Of a DNA stretch of 64,000 bases, positions 29,801 through 36,826 are shown in pieces; the first letter of the stretch is position 1; every line of letters begins with the position of its first letter. Both the position numbers and the translations under genes were made by a program. The stretch spans positions 6,696,001 to 6,760,000 of the forward strand of contig CAVUHL010000003.1 of NCBI GenBank assembly GCA_963741305.1. Direction: 5' to 3'. The stretch comes from DATMER01 sp963741305 (GTDB lineage: Bacteria; Acidobacteriota; Thermoanaerobaculia; Multivoradales; UBA5704). Below the pieces are notes generated by a model. It was not told where the DNA came from and did not search any database. It was given only the letters and a program-made list of their open reading frames with translations.

Positions 29801-30037
29801 GCGAACGTACTCGCCGGCCTCCAGCCGAACGAGATACGGGTGCGTCGCCCCTTCGGCGAGCGGGCGCCCTGCCTTCTGGCCCGGCTCGATTCTGACCGGC
29901 TGTGCTGCGCTCATCGTCGCCGTCCTCTCTGGTATTTCTTTCTCCTCAGGGGGACCCGCCGGCCCACACGCCAGCAGACCGGCTGCCAGTGCCGCAGCCG
30001 CGAGCCACCATCCACGGGGGGAGCCTGTCGTGTTCAC
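26798..30037 (-). CDS. Lipoprotein with PPC-like domain, TPRs and C-terminal CHAT protease
   Basis: The 1079-residue protein has a lipoprotein signal peptide ending in a lipobox (GLLACG, Cys at about residue 24). A beta-rich pre-peptidase C-terminal-like domain lies at about 45-150 (GDYRAEVVG, PGAYEIQI). Classical TPRs follow at about 150-560, then a CHAT domain with His893 in HFATHGLLN and Cys943 in VLSACQTAVGKE. The closing blocks GEGLLGMTWGF and VASLWKVED are diagnostic of the common TPR-CHAT family. Lipidation should place it in the envelope, outside the cytoplasm, unlike the STAND-linked proteases here. It is the first gene of the minus-strand unit and overlaps the peptidase gene by four bases. 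Its TPRs differ from the 46-residue paralogues and it lacks their N-terminal module. Confidence 0.88.
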   Translation of the reverse strand: MNTTGSPRGWWLAAAALAAGLLACGPAGPPEEKEIPERTATMSAAQPVRIEPGQKAGRPLAEGATHPYLVRLEAGEYVRIAAEQRGVDLVLRLVAPGGDLIAEVDSPTGTQGAERVSEVAAVSGDYRAEVVGGEGTTPGAYEIQIEEKGPATEAHRRRVEAERVFQDGEGLRRDKKYEDAIARYERALTLSKEAGDPGGEAAALVSIGWMKEYLDRWEEAAGLCSKAARLFQQAGDPRGQARALNRYGRMLIRLGRYREARQPLEDAVRLFRAAADPESEARALNSLGNVQNSEGRFDLAVDTYTGVLEIWRRLNGSRDEAIAVLSLGNLYLEHGKWTEAQNNFKNALRIAEAIADDGLAADALDGLHEVAYREGRLVESRAQSEQALALYRKLGDRRSQAITLISVGSVLLKTKEPQEAQARFSEALGLFRAVEDAHGEAMATAHLARAALARGEARQALHLGQDALTRFEKLGYRYGLSLTHYVIAQALLQLKDPDKALREVEASIDLAENQRAETGSLETRASYFATRQHYWELYIDVLLAQDRMHPNQGYAARALEADEKRRARSLLDALAEVRAEVRQHADPTLLREEEEVQRLLDHAVQSEEAEALLARLDRVRTRMRQASPQLARLEESKTLSVAEIQKRLLDTDTLLLVYSLGEERSVLWRLTRSNLAFHQLPGRERIETAALLARDFLSRRLRPGANRRQKAVDDLAALVFKPVAADLPKYKRLLIVADGALQLIPFAALPDPAAVPAAGRRPFLVESHSIIHLPSASVGAALRQERQTGPLRQPGPLIAVLADPVFDASDPRVHPGSAPPPKREVPRGHLTRSLNDLGLSDLEPLPFSLQEAEAIRDLWRPGEVLPALGFAASREVLDDERWRQAPILHFATHGLLNDRQPELSGLVFSLVGPDGAPRSNGFLRLYEIYGLDLNADLVVLSACQTAVGKEVRGEGLLGMTWGFMSIGVPQLVASLWKVEDRATAKLMSRFYRELFNGKRPPEALQHAQKSMLGEPAWSDPSLWAGFIFQGDYDKRPGGGIEATDSGGNDPAKRAGTGGLPPPKVRPPRPTKANPPEPPR

Positions 30038-30234
30038 GATGCTGCTATCTTATGACACGCGAACGCGCGCGAAGCAGGTCATGTCTCTTTAAGACACGGC
30101 ACCCGGCTGGAAGGTTGAGTCCCTGATACCCTTCGGCAAGGAGCACAATCGCGGCTACTTCGGGAGATCTATGCTGGGCGCCAGGAGGCTAGACTCGCCA
30201 TCACTCCCGCCGCCCTTGTCCCGGCGTGTGTGCC

Positions 30235-31848
30235 TCAAGCCGCAACCTGCTGACGCCTGAAGGAGTCCAGCCGCCGCAGGAATTTCTCCAAACGCGCAAA
30301 GGTAGATAGGTCTGAATGTGTGCCGATGTTCGAACTCGTCCCCGATGGGGCTACCAAGCCCGCATTTCCGGTCATTTCCGAGCCTAAAGCACTGAAAATC
30401 AAGGCAGTTACGGGGGTTCCAAGCGCTTCTCCGTGTGCCTCTCCGTCGAAGCTGACGCCCTCGGGAAAGATTAGCTTTTGCAGGCGCCGCTTCTGGTCCG
30501 GGTCTGCCGCTTCCCAAAGCTGGTAAGTCCTTGTCATGACAGCCCTCGCGAAGCCGAGCGAGGCCTCTATGTCGAAGTCCTCCACGGCCGCGTCCCGGAG
30601 TTCCAATGACGTAAAGGTCAGGGCCTCTTCGAGGCCGGCCAGCTCGTCGTCATAGGTGGCCCGGTCGATGGCCTGATCGTAGATGTAGGCCTTGACGAGC
30701 CGCTTCTTCCGCTGCTCCAGCTCGCTGATGCGCCGTTTTACCTCGGCGACTTCCTGGGTCGATCCACCCCGGAGCTCCTCCCAGAGAGTGAGCAAGGCCT
30801 TCTCGACCAGGCGCACCATTCCGGGCACAAGCTGGACCCTACGGAGAAGCTCCCCGAAGAGCTCTTCCAGGCGCTCGGCTCGGATCTGGACGGCGCCACA
30901 ATCCTTGTTCCAGCACCGGTAATAGCCATAGCGCTGGCCCGTATGGCCTCGGCTTAGGGATGCGGTGAGGGGCTTCCCGCAGGCCGCGCAACGCACGAAG
31001 CTGCGAAGCGGAAACTCGGGATGCTCCTTCGTCCGCTTCAGCATTCCGGGAGCCACAGGGCGGCCGCTGAGCTGGATTTGGACCTGTGACCAGGTCGTGG
31101 GATCGACCAGGCCCTCGTGCTGGCCCTCGGTCTCGATCCCCCAATGCTTGGAGCGCACGACTCCGCGATAGAAGGGATTGCGCAGCATCGGGCGAAACTC
31201 CTGGAGGCGGATGGGGCGGCCCTTCTTCGTGGCGAGCCCCAGGGCTGTCACTCGGCGGAGGACATTCGCGGGGGCCTCGCCAGCGGCGACAGACTCGAAG
31301 GCCTTCCGTACCAGCCGGGCCTGCTCGTCGGGGACCACGATCTTCCGGCCTTCCGGGCTGCGGTCGTTGCGGTATCCGATGGGCGCCTTCCAGGGCCATC
31401 GCCCGCGCGCCACGGTCTCCTTCATGCCGGCCTCGATCTTCTCCGCACGCAGCTCATTGTCGAGCTGGTTGAAGACGGCGAAAACGCCCTCGATGGCTCG
31501 ACCCGCGGCGGTGTCGTCCAGGGGCTGAGTGGCAGCGCGGAGGCGGACTCCCGACTTCATCAGGAGCTGCTTGAGGGAGGAGTGGACATAGACGTCTCGT
31601 GCAAAGCGCGAGGTGTCGTACACCACGAGGAAGTCGACCCGGCCGGGGTGAGCCCGAAGGGCCGACATCATCTTCCGGAGGGCCGTGCGATCCGCCGTCT
31701 TCGCGCTCTCCCCTTCCTCGCGGTAGACGGCCTCGACGGCCCAACCGTTGCGAGCACAGTACTCGCGGCAGGTTCTTTCCTGGACGTCGAGAGACAGGTT
31801 GGAGACCTGTTCCTCGGATGAGACCCGCGTGTAGATGAAGGCTCTCAT
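30235..31848 (-). CDS. Large serine recombinase
   Basis: The 537-residue protein has the resolvase catalytic domain (AFIYTRVSSEEQ with Ser10, DFLVVYDTSRFARD). The recombinase domain follows (KAPIGYRND, RNPFYRG), then a zinc ribbon (CAACGKPL and CWNKDCG) and a long coiled coil at about 345-430, as in large serine integrases. These enzymes integrate and excise mobile elements at short att sites without high homology. ATG 31848 is preferred over an in-frame codon at 31878 because a strong GGAGGAG lies just upstream of it. Its last 39 codons recur as a relic at 59230-59350. It probably mobilises or once mobilised the adjacent replication module. Confidence 0.92.
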   Translation of the reverse strand: MRAFIYTRVSSEEQVSNLSLDVQERTCREYCARNGWAVEAVYREEGESAKTADRTALRKMMSALRAHPGRVDFLVVYDTSRFARDVYVHSSLKQLLMKSGVRLRAATQPLDDTAAGRAIEGVFAVFNQLDNELRAEKIEAGMKETVARGRWPWKAPIGYRNDRSPEGRKIVVPDEQARLVRKAFESVAAGEAPANVLRRVTALGLATKKGRPIRLQEFRPMLRNPFYRGVVRSKHWGIETEGQHEGLVDPTTWSQVQIQLSGRPVAPGMLKRTKEHPEFPLRSFVRCAACGKPLTASLSRGHTGQRYGYYRCWNKDCGAVQIRAERLEELFGELLRRVQLVPGMVRLVEKALLTLWEELRGGSTQEVAEVKRRISELEQRKKRLVKAYIYDQAIDRATYDDELAGLEEALTFTSLELRDAAVEDFDIEASLGFARAVMTRTYQLWEAADPDQKRRLQKLIFPEGVSFDGEAHGEALGTPVTALIFSALGSEMTGNAGLVAPSGTSSNIGTHSDLSTFARLEKFLRRLDSFRRQQVAA

Positions 31849-31903
31849 GGATTCTCCTCCCGCCACTTGTGGCAACATTCGGATTCTCTACACGCTCTTT
31901 ATA

Positions 31904-32100
31904 TCATTTTTCAGCATCATCCGGCAAGCCGACCGGACGGGTTTTGGCCTTCTCGGCGAGGTAGATTTCGAGCAGCAGGCTGGCGAGTGGTAGGCGTGGT
32001 CGCGCTGCTCTTCAAGCTGGCGCTCGTCGGCCGGCGCGTCCTCCCCGAGGATCTTCCGGCACTCTTCCAAAGACAACCGGCGCTGGCCGCGGACGTTCAT
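31904..32100 (-). pseudogene. Small acidic hypothetical protein, single-base frameshift
   Basis: It starts at an ATG that overlaps the DnaB-like gene stop (ATGA). The first 35 codons (RRLSLEECRKILGED, EEQRDHAYH) look like a genuine helical protein. The frame then turns into low-quality sequence, while another frame continues convincingly (LASLLLEIYLAEKAK) to a stop at 31904. Adding one base near 31989 gives a 65-residue protein. It is similar in character to small orphan proteins encoded beside phage or plasmid replication genes. I cannot assign a function. Confidence 0.5.
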
Positions 32101-33416
32101 TCGGCCGGCTCCGGACGGTTGCGAAAAGAGGTGGTCGCGCCGGCCCAGACCAGCTCGACAGTGCCGGTTGCGCCGTGACGGTGCTTGGCGACGATGACCT
32201 CCGCGAGGCCGCGGAGGCTCACATCGTCGGGTGCGTAGACCTCGGGACGGTGCACAAAGGCGACCTGATCGGCGTGTTGCCCGATCGCGTCGGATTCGGC
32301 CAGATCGGCGAGCTGCGGGCGCGCATCGCTACGGCGGGTCGGCTCGCGGTTGAGCTGCGACAGGGCGAGCACCACCACGCCGAGCTCGCGGGCCAGCTCC
32401 TTCAACCGGCGGGCGATATAGGCGATCTCCAGGCGCCGGTGCTCGACGCGGATGCCGGCGTTGAGGAGCTGGAGGTAATCGACCACCAGAAGCGCGAGCC
32501 CGGGATGGTTGACCTTGAGCCGCCAAGCCCGGGCTTCGAGATCGCGCAGCCCCAGGCCGGGGCTGTCATCCAGGAAGAGCGGCGCCGCGGTCATGCGGCG
32601 TGCGGCGGCGAAGAGGTCCTTCCACTGCCGGCCGGAGAGGTGGCCGACGCGCAGTTTGCCCGAGGCGAGGTCTGCTTCGGCAGAGCTGAGCTTGAGGCCC
32701 AACTCGTCGCAGCGCATCTCCAAAGAGAAGACGCCGACCGGCCGCCGGAGATTCACTGCGACATGCCGGGTGAGGTCGAGCGCCAGCGAGGTCTTGCCCA
32801 TGCCGGGCCTGCCGGCGACGACGTAGAGGCCTCCTGGCAGGAGCCCGGGGCCGAGCCGGTCCCAGCCCGGGAAGCCGGAGGAGAGGCCGCAGAAGGCCTC
32901 ACCGTTTCCCTCTTCGAGTGTCAAGAGGAGCCGGTCTACGACCTCGCCGGCTGTCTGCCAGCACCCACGGGCAGCATGGCCCAGGAGCCGATCAGCGGAG
33001 GCGCGGACATCGGCCAGGAGCTCATGGACCGGGCGGGCCGTGGAGGCTGCCTCCAGGAGAGTGAGCTGCACGTCCACGATCAGATCGCGGCGGACGCTGC
33101 GCTCCTTGATCACGTCGGCGTACCCGTCGAGCCGGCCGAGGTCCGGCAGGTCGAGGTCGAGGGTGGCGAGATAGGCCAGGCCGCCGACCTCCTCCAAGCC
33201 TCCCGCCTGCTCGAAGTGGGCCTGCAGGGTGAGGAGGTCGGGAGTGGAGCCCAAGTCAGAGAGATGGAGGATGGCCAGGTACAGCCGCCGATGGCGCTCG
33301 AGGTACAGGTCGCGCGGCTCCAGGCGGGCGCGGACCTGTGCAATGCGCGGCGGATCCAGCAAGAGGGCGCCAAGGACGGCGCGCTCAGCCTCCTCGCTGT
33401 AGGGCAGGCTGGTCAT
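32097..33416 (-). CDS. DnaB-like replicative helicase of a mobile element
   Basis: The 439-residue protein has the DnaB N-terminal helical domain (EEAERAVLGALLLD, HRRLYLAI). The RecA-like helicase core has Walker A AGRPGMGKTS, VFSLEM, Walker B LLVVDYLQLL, and the SQLNRE and QHADQVAFVHR motifs. It is within the usual DnaB size of about 440-480 residues. It acts as a hexameric 5'-3' helicase at replication forks. Its start shares one base with the stop of the loader gene (TGATG), and its stop overlaps the next small gene. The compact initiator-loader-helicase order is typical of phage or integrative-element replication modules rather than the chromosomal dnaB locus. Confidence 0.92.
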   Translation of the reverse strand: MTSLPYSEEAERAVLGALLLDPPRIAQVRARLEPRDLYLERHRRLYLAILHLSDLGSTPDLLTLQAHFEQAGGLEEVGGLAYLATLDLDLPDLGRLDGYADVIKERSVRRDLIVDVQLTLLEAASTARPVHELLADVRASADRLLGHAARGCWQTAGEVVDRLLLTLEEGNGEAFCGLSSGFPGWDRLGPGLLPGGLYVVAGRPGMGKTSLALDLTRHVAVNLRRPVGVFSLEMRCDELGLKLSSAEADLASGKLRVGHLSGRQWKDLFAAARRMTAAPLFLDDSPGLGLRDLEARAWRLKVNHPGLALLVVDYLQLLNAGIRVEHRRLEIAYIARRLKELARELGVVVLALSQLNREPTRRSDARPQLADLAESDAIGQHADQVAFVHRPEVYAPDDVSLRGLAEVIVAKHRHGATGTVELVWAGATTSFRNRPEPAE

Positions 33417-34111
33417 CAGAGCGCCCCCCGCAGCCGCACGTCTTCGCCGCCGAGCTCGTCGTGAATGTGCAGGCCCGAGAGCCAGCGAGACAGGAGCGGC
33501 GGCGGTGCCGCGGGGCTCAGCTCGATGAGCAGCTCGGGTAGGAGCTGGCTGGTGATCAGCGTGGGAAGCCCCCGGTGGTCTCGGGCGCGGGTGATGAGCG
33601 TGAGGCGCTCCACGTACCAGTCGGCCGAGGAGCCGGAGAGCGGCTCGTCAAGAACGAGCAGCGGAGTGACCAGGAGAGGCGCGAGCACGTCTTCGGCATC
33701 GGCGAAGTAGCGCTGGATGCGGTACGCGAGCTCCGGGCCCGAGATCCACCGTCCGCGGCGGCCGGTGCGCAGGTGCTCGGCGAGCACAACGGTTGCGAGG
33801 CCGGTCTTGCCGGTGCCGGTCGGCCCCCAGAGAGCAACCCAGTGCGGGGAGCCGGTCCAGCGCTCCAGGGCCTCGGGCCAGGGGCGCTGGAAATGAGCGA
33901 CCCAGCCATCCCGGGTGAGGCGGCGGTAGCGCTCGGGGATTCCCGCGGCCTCCTCCGGAAAGGGGACGGGTTGCGCGTCTCGGCAGGTGTGGCAGAGCAG
34001 GTCCGCAGGGAGCTTGCGGAAGGCGACCTGGTCCTCTCCGCAGCGGCGGCAGAGCCAGTGGGTCGCACCCCGGGGCCAGGGGACGGACGAAGACGCAGCT
34101 TCTGGGTTCAT
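33416..34111 (-). CDS. DnaC-like helicase loader with N-terminal zinc ribbon
   Basis: The 231-residue protein has an N-terminal zinc ribbon (CRRCGED and LCHTCRD) followed by an AAA+ core. Walker A is GPTGTGKT and Walker B is LLVLDEPLSG, with a sensor-like TLITSQLLPELL stretch. Such proteins load DnaB onto origin DNA. ATG 34111 overlaps the stop of the initiator gene (ATGA) and directly precedes the zinc ribbon. The frame is open upstream to 34360, but that stretch is antisense-like, arginine/proline-rich, and overlaps the initiator gene. Confidence 0.85.
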   Translation of the reverse strand: MNPEAASSSVPWPRGATHWLCRRCGEDQVAFRKLPADLLCHTCRDAQPVPFPEEAAGIPERYRRLTRDGWVAHFQRPWPEALERWTGSPHWVALWGPTGTGKTGLATVVLAEHLRTGRRGRWISGPELAYRIQRYFADAEDVLAPLLVTPLLVLDEPLSGSSADWYVERLTLITRARDHRGLPTLITSQLLPELLIELSPAAPPPLLSRWLSGLHIHDELGGEDVRLRGAL

Positions 34112-34944
34112 GATTGACCTCGCTTTCCGGCGATGATGCGCAGGGCTTGGGCGCGCCGGATGTCGTCGGCTCCGGCGGTTCGAAGGAGATCGCGGCCGGC
34201 TCGGGCACTGAGGGGCCTCATGGGCTCGGGCCTGGCCGCGCGTTCCATGACGACGCGGTGGATGTAGCCGATCGGCTCGCGCTTGTTCGCGAGACCTGCC
34301 TGGACAAGGCGGCCGAGAAGCGCGAGGAGCGGCTCGATGCCTCCCAGCGTCTTCGACCACAGGCCGATCTGCGCTGGACTTGGCAGGGGAACACCCGCTT
34401 CTTCGAGGAGCAGGTTGACTCGGAAGGTTGCGCTTTGCGGCCCCGTCAGGGGCCGGAGACCGAAGGTCTCCTGCTGTTTTGGGGGATTAAGGGGGTATAG
34501 GGGGTCTGGGGGAAATGGGGGAGAAAGGGGGGCCGGAAACTGGCTGTCTGCTTCCGGTTTCTCACTGGAAAACCGGCTGCCGGCTTCCTCTTTTCGGGCA
34601 GAAGCGGCTGCCGGCTTCCAGTTTTCTTGTCCGACGAGAAGACGGTAGGTGGAGAGCTTGCCGCGGCCGTGGTGGGAGATCACGGCGAGCTCGCCCGCGG
34701 CGACTAGGTCGGCGAGGACTTGCCGGACGCGCCGATTGGTGAGACGGACGCGGCTCTGCAAGCTGGCCTGATCGACGGTCCACTCGCCGTTGGAGTCGCA
34801 GTGTTCGGCGACCGCGAGGAGGATGACGAGGCCAGACCCGCTCTGGCGGGAGGTCTCCCAGACTGCGGTCCGATGCTCAGTGCCCATAGGTGCGCGGGTC
34901 GGCCGGGCCGCTCCTTCCTGGTTCCGTGCTGACTGCGTTGACAT
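34108..34944 (-). CDS. Winged-helix replication initiator-like protein (phage O-like)
   Basis: The 278-residue protein has an N-terminal winged helix (WTVDQASLQSRVRLTNRR, VRQVLADLVAAGEL, GKLSTYRLL). A proline-rich, low-complexity linker follows, then a helical C-terminal domain (LLEEAGVPLPSPAQIGLW). Its position before a loader and a helicase matches the order of lambda O, P and a helicase, so an origin-binding role is likely. ATG 34944 has an AGGGGG-type site upstream. The DNA encoding the linker contains iteron-like repeats and G-tracts, as expected if the origin lies inside the initiator gene as in lambda. The function is inferred from domain and context. Confidence 0.7.
   Translation of the reverse strand: MSTQSARNQEGAARPTRAPMGTEHRTAVWETSRQSGSGLVILLAVAEHCDSNGEWTVDQASLQSRVRLTNRRVRQVLADLVAAGELAVISHHGRGKLSTYRLLVGQENWKPAAASARKEEAGSRFSSEKPEADSQFPAPLSPPFPPDPLYPLNPPKQQETFGLRPLTGPQSATFRVNLLLEEAGVPLPSPAQIGLWSKTLGGIEPLLALLGRLVQAGLANKREPIGYIHRVVMERAARPEPMRPLSARAGRDLLRTAGADDIRRAQALRIIAGKRGQS
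34481..34532 (+). other. Six consecutive G-tracts (G-quadruplex-prone) inside the initiator gene
   Basis: The plus strand carries six runs of five or more G separated by ATTAA, TATA, TCT, AAAT and AGAAA. The loops are only 3-5 bases, which is an ideal intramolecular quadruplex pattern. On the coding strand it specifies a proline-rich linker (PPFPPDPLYPLNPP). It abuts the iteron-like repeats and may help melt or regulate an origin. Confidence 0.65.
34541..34619. repeat. Three iteron-like repeats inside the initiator gene
   Basis: A 15-mer CGGCTGCCGGCTTCC occurs exactly at 34574-34588 and 34605-34619, with a 12/15 version at 34541-34555. The spacings are 33 and 31 bp. Flanking bases are also similar: GGAA on one side and GTTTTC or CTTTTC on the other, giving an imperfect palindrome of about 29 bp per unit. 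The last spacing is not a multiple of three, so at least that copy is conserved as DNA rather than as protein repeat. It resembles initiator-binding iterons. Confidence 0.55.
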
Positions 34945-35070
34945 CGGAGTACCCCCTTTCGCCGAAGGGCACAGTGCCCCCAGGAGCGCAAGACCTCCAA
35001 ATGGGCAGGAAGGCCTCATCTGGTGTAAGTCACTCATTCCATGAAAGATGGGGAGATTGGAGGAAATCCG

Positions 35071-35096
35071 AAAAGGGGGATTGATTTCCCCCTTTT
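35071..35096. repeat. Perfect 10-bp inverted repeat
   Basis: AAAAGGGGGA is followed by a 6-base loop and its exact complement TCCCCCTTTT. It lies about 130 bp upstream of the initiator gene. It could be a bidirectional terminator-like hairpin or a protein-binding site; there is no separate U-tract beyond the stem. Confidence 0.6.
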
Positions 35097-35715
35097 GGGT
35101 CCGGTGCTTGTTGGCTCCAGGGTGAGTGGCTCGCCATCTCGCCTCCTCTCGTGTCGGAGAGCAGGTTCCTCTCTGGACCGCAATACCTGCAAGTGGGAGA
35201 GGAGCGCGATTTGGCGGAACCTACACAAAGAAAAGGAGATCGGCCGCATGCGGATAGAGGGGAACGCAGATTTCAGAATAACAATCTCGTCTTTCGAGCC
35301 ATAGCTGAGCCCCCTCGCGACAGCCCTGGAGGACGGCGGTGCAAAGCGGGTCTCAAGCGGGGCACCGATGACCCAGATGCCCGCCTGAGCGGTAGGGGTT
35401 GGCGGGGACCCGAAGGGGGTCTCCGCGGGAGGGGAAACCTCGAAATCGGCGCGGTCTATGAGGAACGCTGTAACTTGCGTCAACACTCTCGTCGTTGTCC
35501 TCCTCTCGGTTCATCTCGTCGTGCTGCTGGCGGTCAGGGAGCCTTGGTGAGGACGACAATGCAGGGCGGAATCGTCCGTCTGTGCCGAGTAACCAAAAAC
35601 GTGATTCTGGTCACTCGCTTTTCCGTCTGGGCTCCGACCCAGAAGTGCTGTTTTTCCAGAGGTTTGTGTCCACGGAACCGTCGGCTTCTCCCTCTCTTTG
35701 GCGGCAAACAGGTCG

Positions 35716-35739
35716 AAAACGAAACTGGTTCCGTTTTTT
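35716..35739 (+). terminator. Terminator-like hairpin with T-tract
   Basis: AAAACGAAAC pairs with GTTCCGTTTT across a 2-base loop with one mismatch, and the 3' arm runs into six T. It is AT-richer than typical intrinsic terminators in GC-rich genomes. It is the first of three hairpins in 130 bp. Confidence 0.4.
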
Positions 35740-35743
35740 GAGG

Positions 35744-35844
35744 CGAGCAAAAGCCCGCCGGGCTTGCGTTTGCTCGATGCCGGCCGGGTCCTTTTCCTGG
35801 TTCAAACCCGCGTGAAAAAGCACTCACGGGAAGGGGGTTTGAAC
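35744..35844. repeat. Two further adjacent hairpins
   Basis: At 35744-35776, CGAGCAAA pairs with TTTGCTCG and an inner AGCCCG/CGGGCT stem. At 35800-35844, GTTCAAACCC pairs exactly with GGGTTTGAAC, with an inner CGTGA/TCACG stem. With the hairpin just upstream they make a compact structured element. It may be a small RNA, a terminator array or a replication/recombination site. Confidence 0.5.
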
Positions 35845-36144
35845 GAGGCCGGGCGGGGGGGAGGCGCCGTGGCTGGCGCGGACGAGCACGAGACGCCGTC
35901 AGGCGGCTCGCGCGCAGCGCGACAAGACGCGGCGCCGTGGGGCGGGTGGGGGGTCCGCGGGCGGGCGGTGGGGGGTGGGTGGGCGGGTCTCTCTTGGGTG
36001 GGGGTAGCAGTTCGGCGCAGCGTCAGCGGAGCCGAGCTGCGGGGTCTTCGGGTGGGTGGTGGGCGGGGGCGGGCCCCGTAGCGTGCTCGATACGCTCGGG
36101 GATGGGTTCCGGGGGGAGGCCCGGGTAGGTGCCCGCCCTTGGTT

Positions 36145-36165
36145 GACATAAGCCTCGCTTATGTC
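36145..36165. promoter_or_regulatory. Perfect 9-bp dyad, candidate operator or recombination core
   Basis: GACATAAGC, a 3-base spacer (CTC), then GCTTATGTC. The left arm overlaps a TTGACA hexamer, so it could be an operator over a -35 box. The AT-rich arms stand out in very GC-rich surroundings. No protein can be assigned to it from sequence. Confidence 0.5.
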
Positions 36166-36666
36166 TAGGCGCAGCCCGGAGGCGGGGGTGGCGCGCCAGG
36201 GCGGGGTCGGGTCAACGCCGCGTTACCGGACCCCCGCCCTGCGGCGGGCGGGTGGCGCCGACCCCGCCGGAGCCAGGGGCGGGCAGCTCCCGGGCCGGAG
36301 GGCGGGGGAAGGCTCCCGAATGCCACGGCACGTTGCGGGGCCCGAGGGTGGGGGAAATGGAAGAGGGCGGGCGGACGGGGATTGGGTGGGCGTCGACGGA
36401 GGAACGGAGGACGGCTTTTCGCGGCCGCAGTCTCCGGCGCGTCCCACCCGGCCTTGTGGGTTGGAAGGTCGCCGTCTGCGATGAGGCTGAGCAAAGCGAG
36501 GGTGGGAGCAGTTTGGCGAGCAGCTTGCGCGGAGCCGATCTGCGGGGGAAGGTCGCCGTCCCACCGCAACTGAGACGACGGAGGAGCTCGGGGGCGGGTG
36601 CGGTGGGCGGGCGAGAGCTGCTCCGGCGCTGCCACGAGGGCTCGCAGGAGAGGGGGCGCTTGCGTC

Positions 36667-36745
36667 AGCGAATTTGGGGGGGAAGGTCGCCGTCCTGCAG
36701 GAGGGTCGAACTTGCGTGGGTGGGCGGGAGGGTTGCCGTCCCTAC
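36667..36745. repeat. Dispersed GC-rich repeat, copy B, at the end of a local repeat cluster
   Basis: Aligns with 19-95; see that entry. The element GGAAGGTCGCCGTC or its variant GGAGGGTTGCCGTC also recurs near 36466, 36552, 36682 and 36728, so a small family of related units precedes the helicase gene at 36827. Confidence 0.65.
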
Positions 36746-36826
36746 ACAGCCTTAGAGCCCAAGCACCGAGGTTCCCCCGCTGGCGAGAACGACCGGCGAG
36801 AGATAAGCTGTGGACTGTAAGACATC

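Larger units (their letters stand above)
34945..36826. other. 1.9 kb of non-coding DNA between the replication module and the DISARM-like operon
   Basis: No frame here shows a recognisable protein. The possible frames are arginine, proline and glycine-rich products of GC-rich sequence. The stretch holds a 10-bp-arm hairpin (35071), three adjacent hairpins (35716-35844), strongly G-skewed DNA at about 35850-36120, a perfect dyad (36145) and a family of short repeats from 36460 to 36745. It is probably the regulatory and insertion-prone edge of the mobile element. Confidence 0.6.

Noticed and set aside
26798..30037. Possible type III-E (Craspase) TPR-CHAT
   Set aside because: It has a lipoprotein signal and a PPC-like domain, and there is no gRAMP effector, CRISPR array or adaptation gene in the window.
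34112..34360. Upstream extension of the helicase-loader frame
   Set aside because: It is arginine/proline-rich, overlaps the initiator gene in another frame, and the ATGA overlap at 34111 is the natural start.
35034..35486. Minus-strand open frame of 150 codons upstream of the initiator gene
   Set aside because: It has no domain signature and spans a perfect hairpin. The composition is like non-coding DNA.
36165..36755. Several overlapping open frames before the DISARM-like operon
   Set aside because: The products are repetitive and Arg/Pro/Gly-rich and arise from the short GCCGTC repeat family and GC-rich sequence. None has a known domain or good ribosome-binding site.
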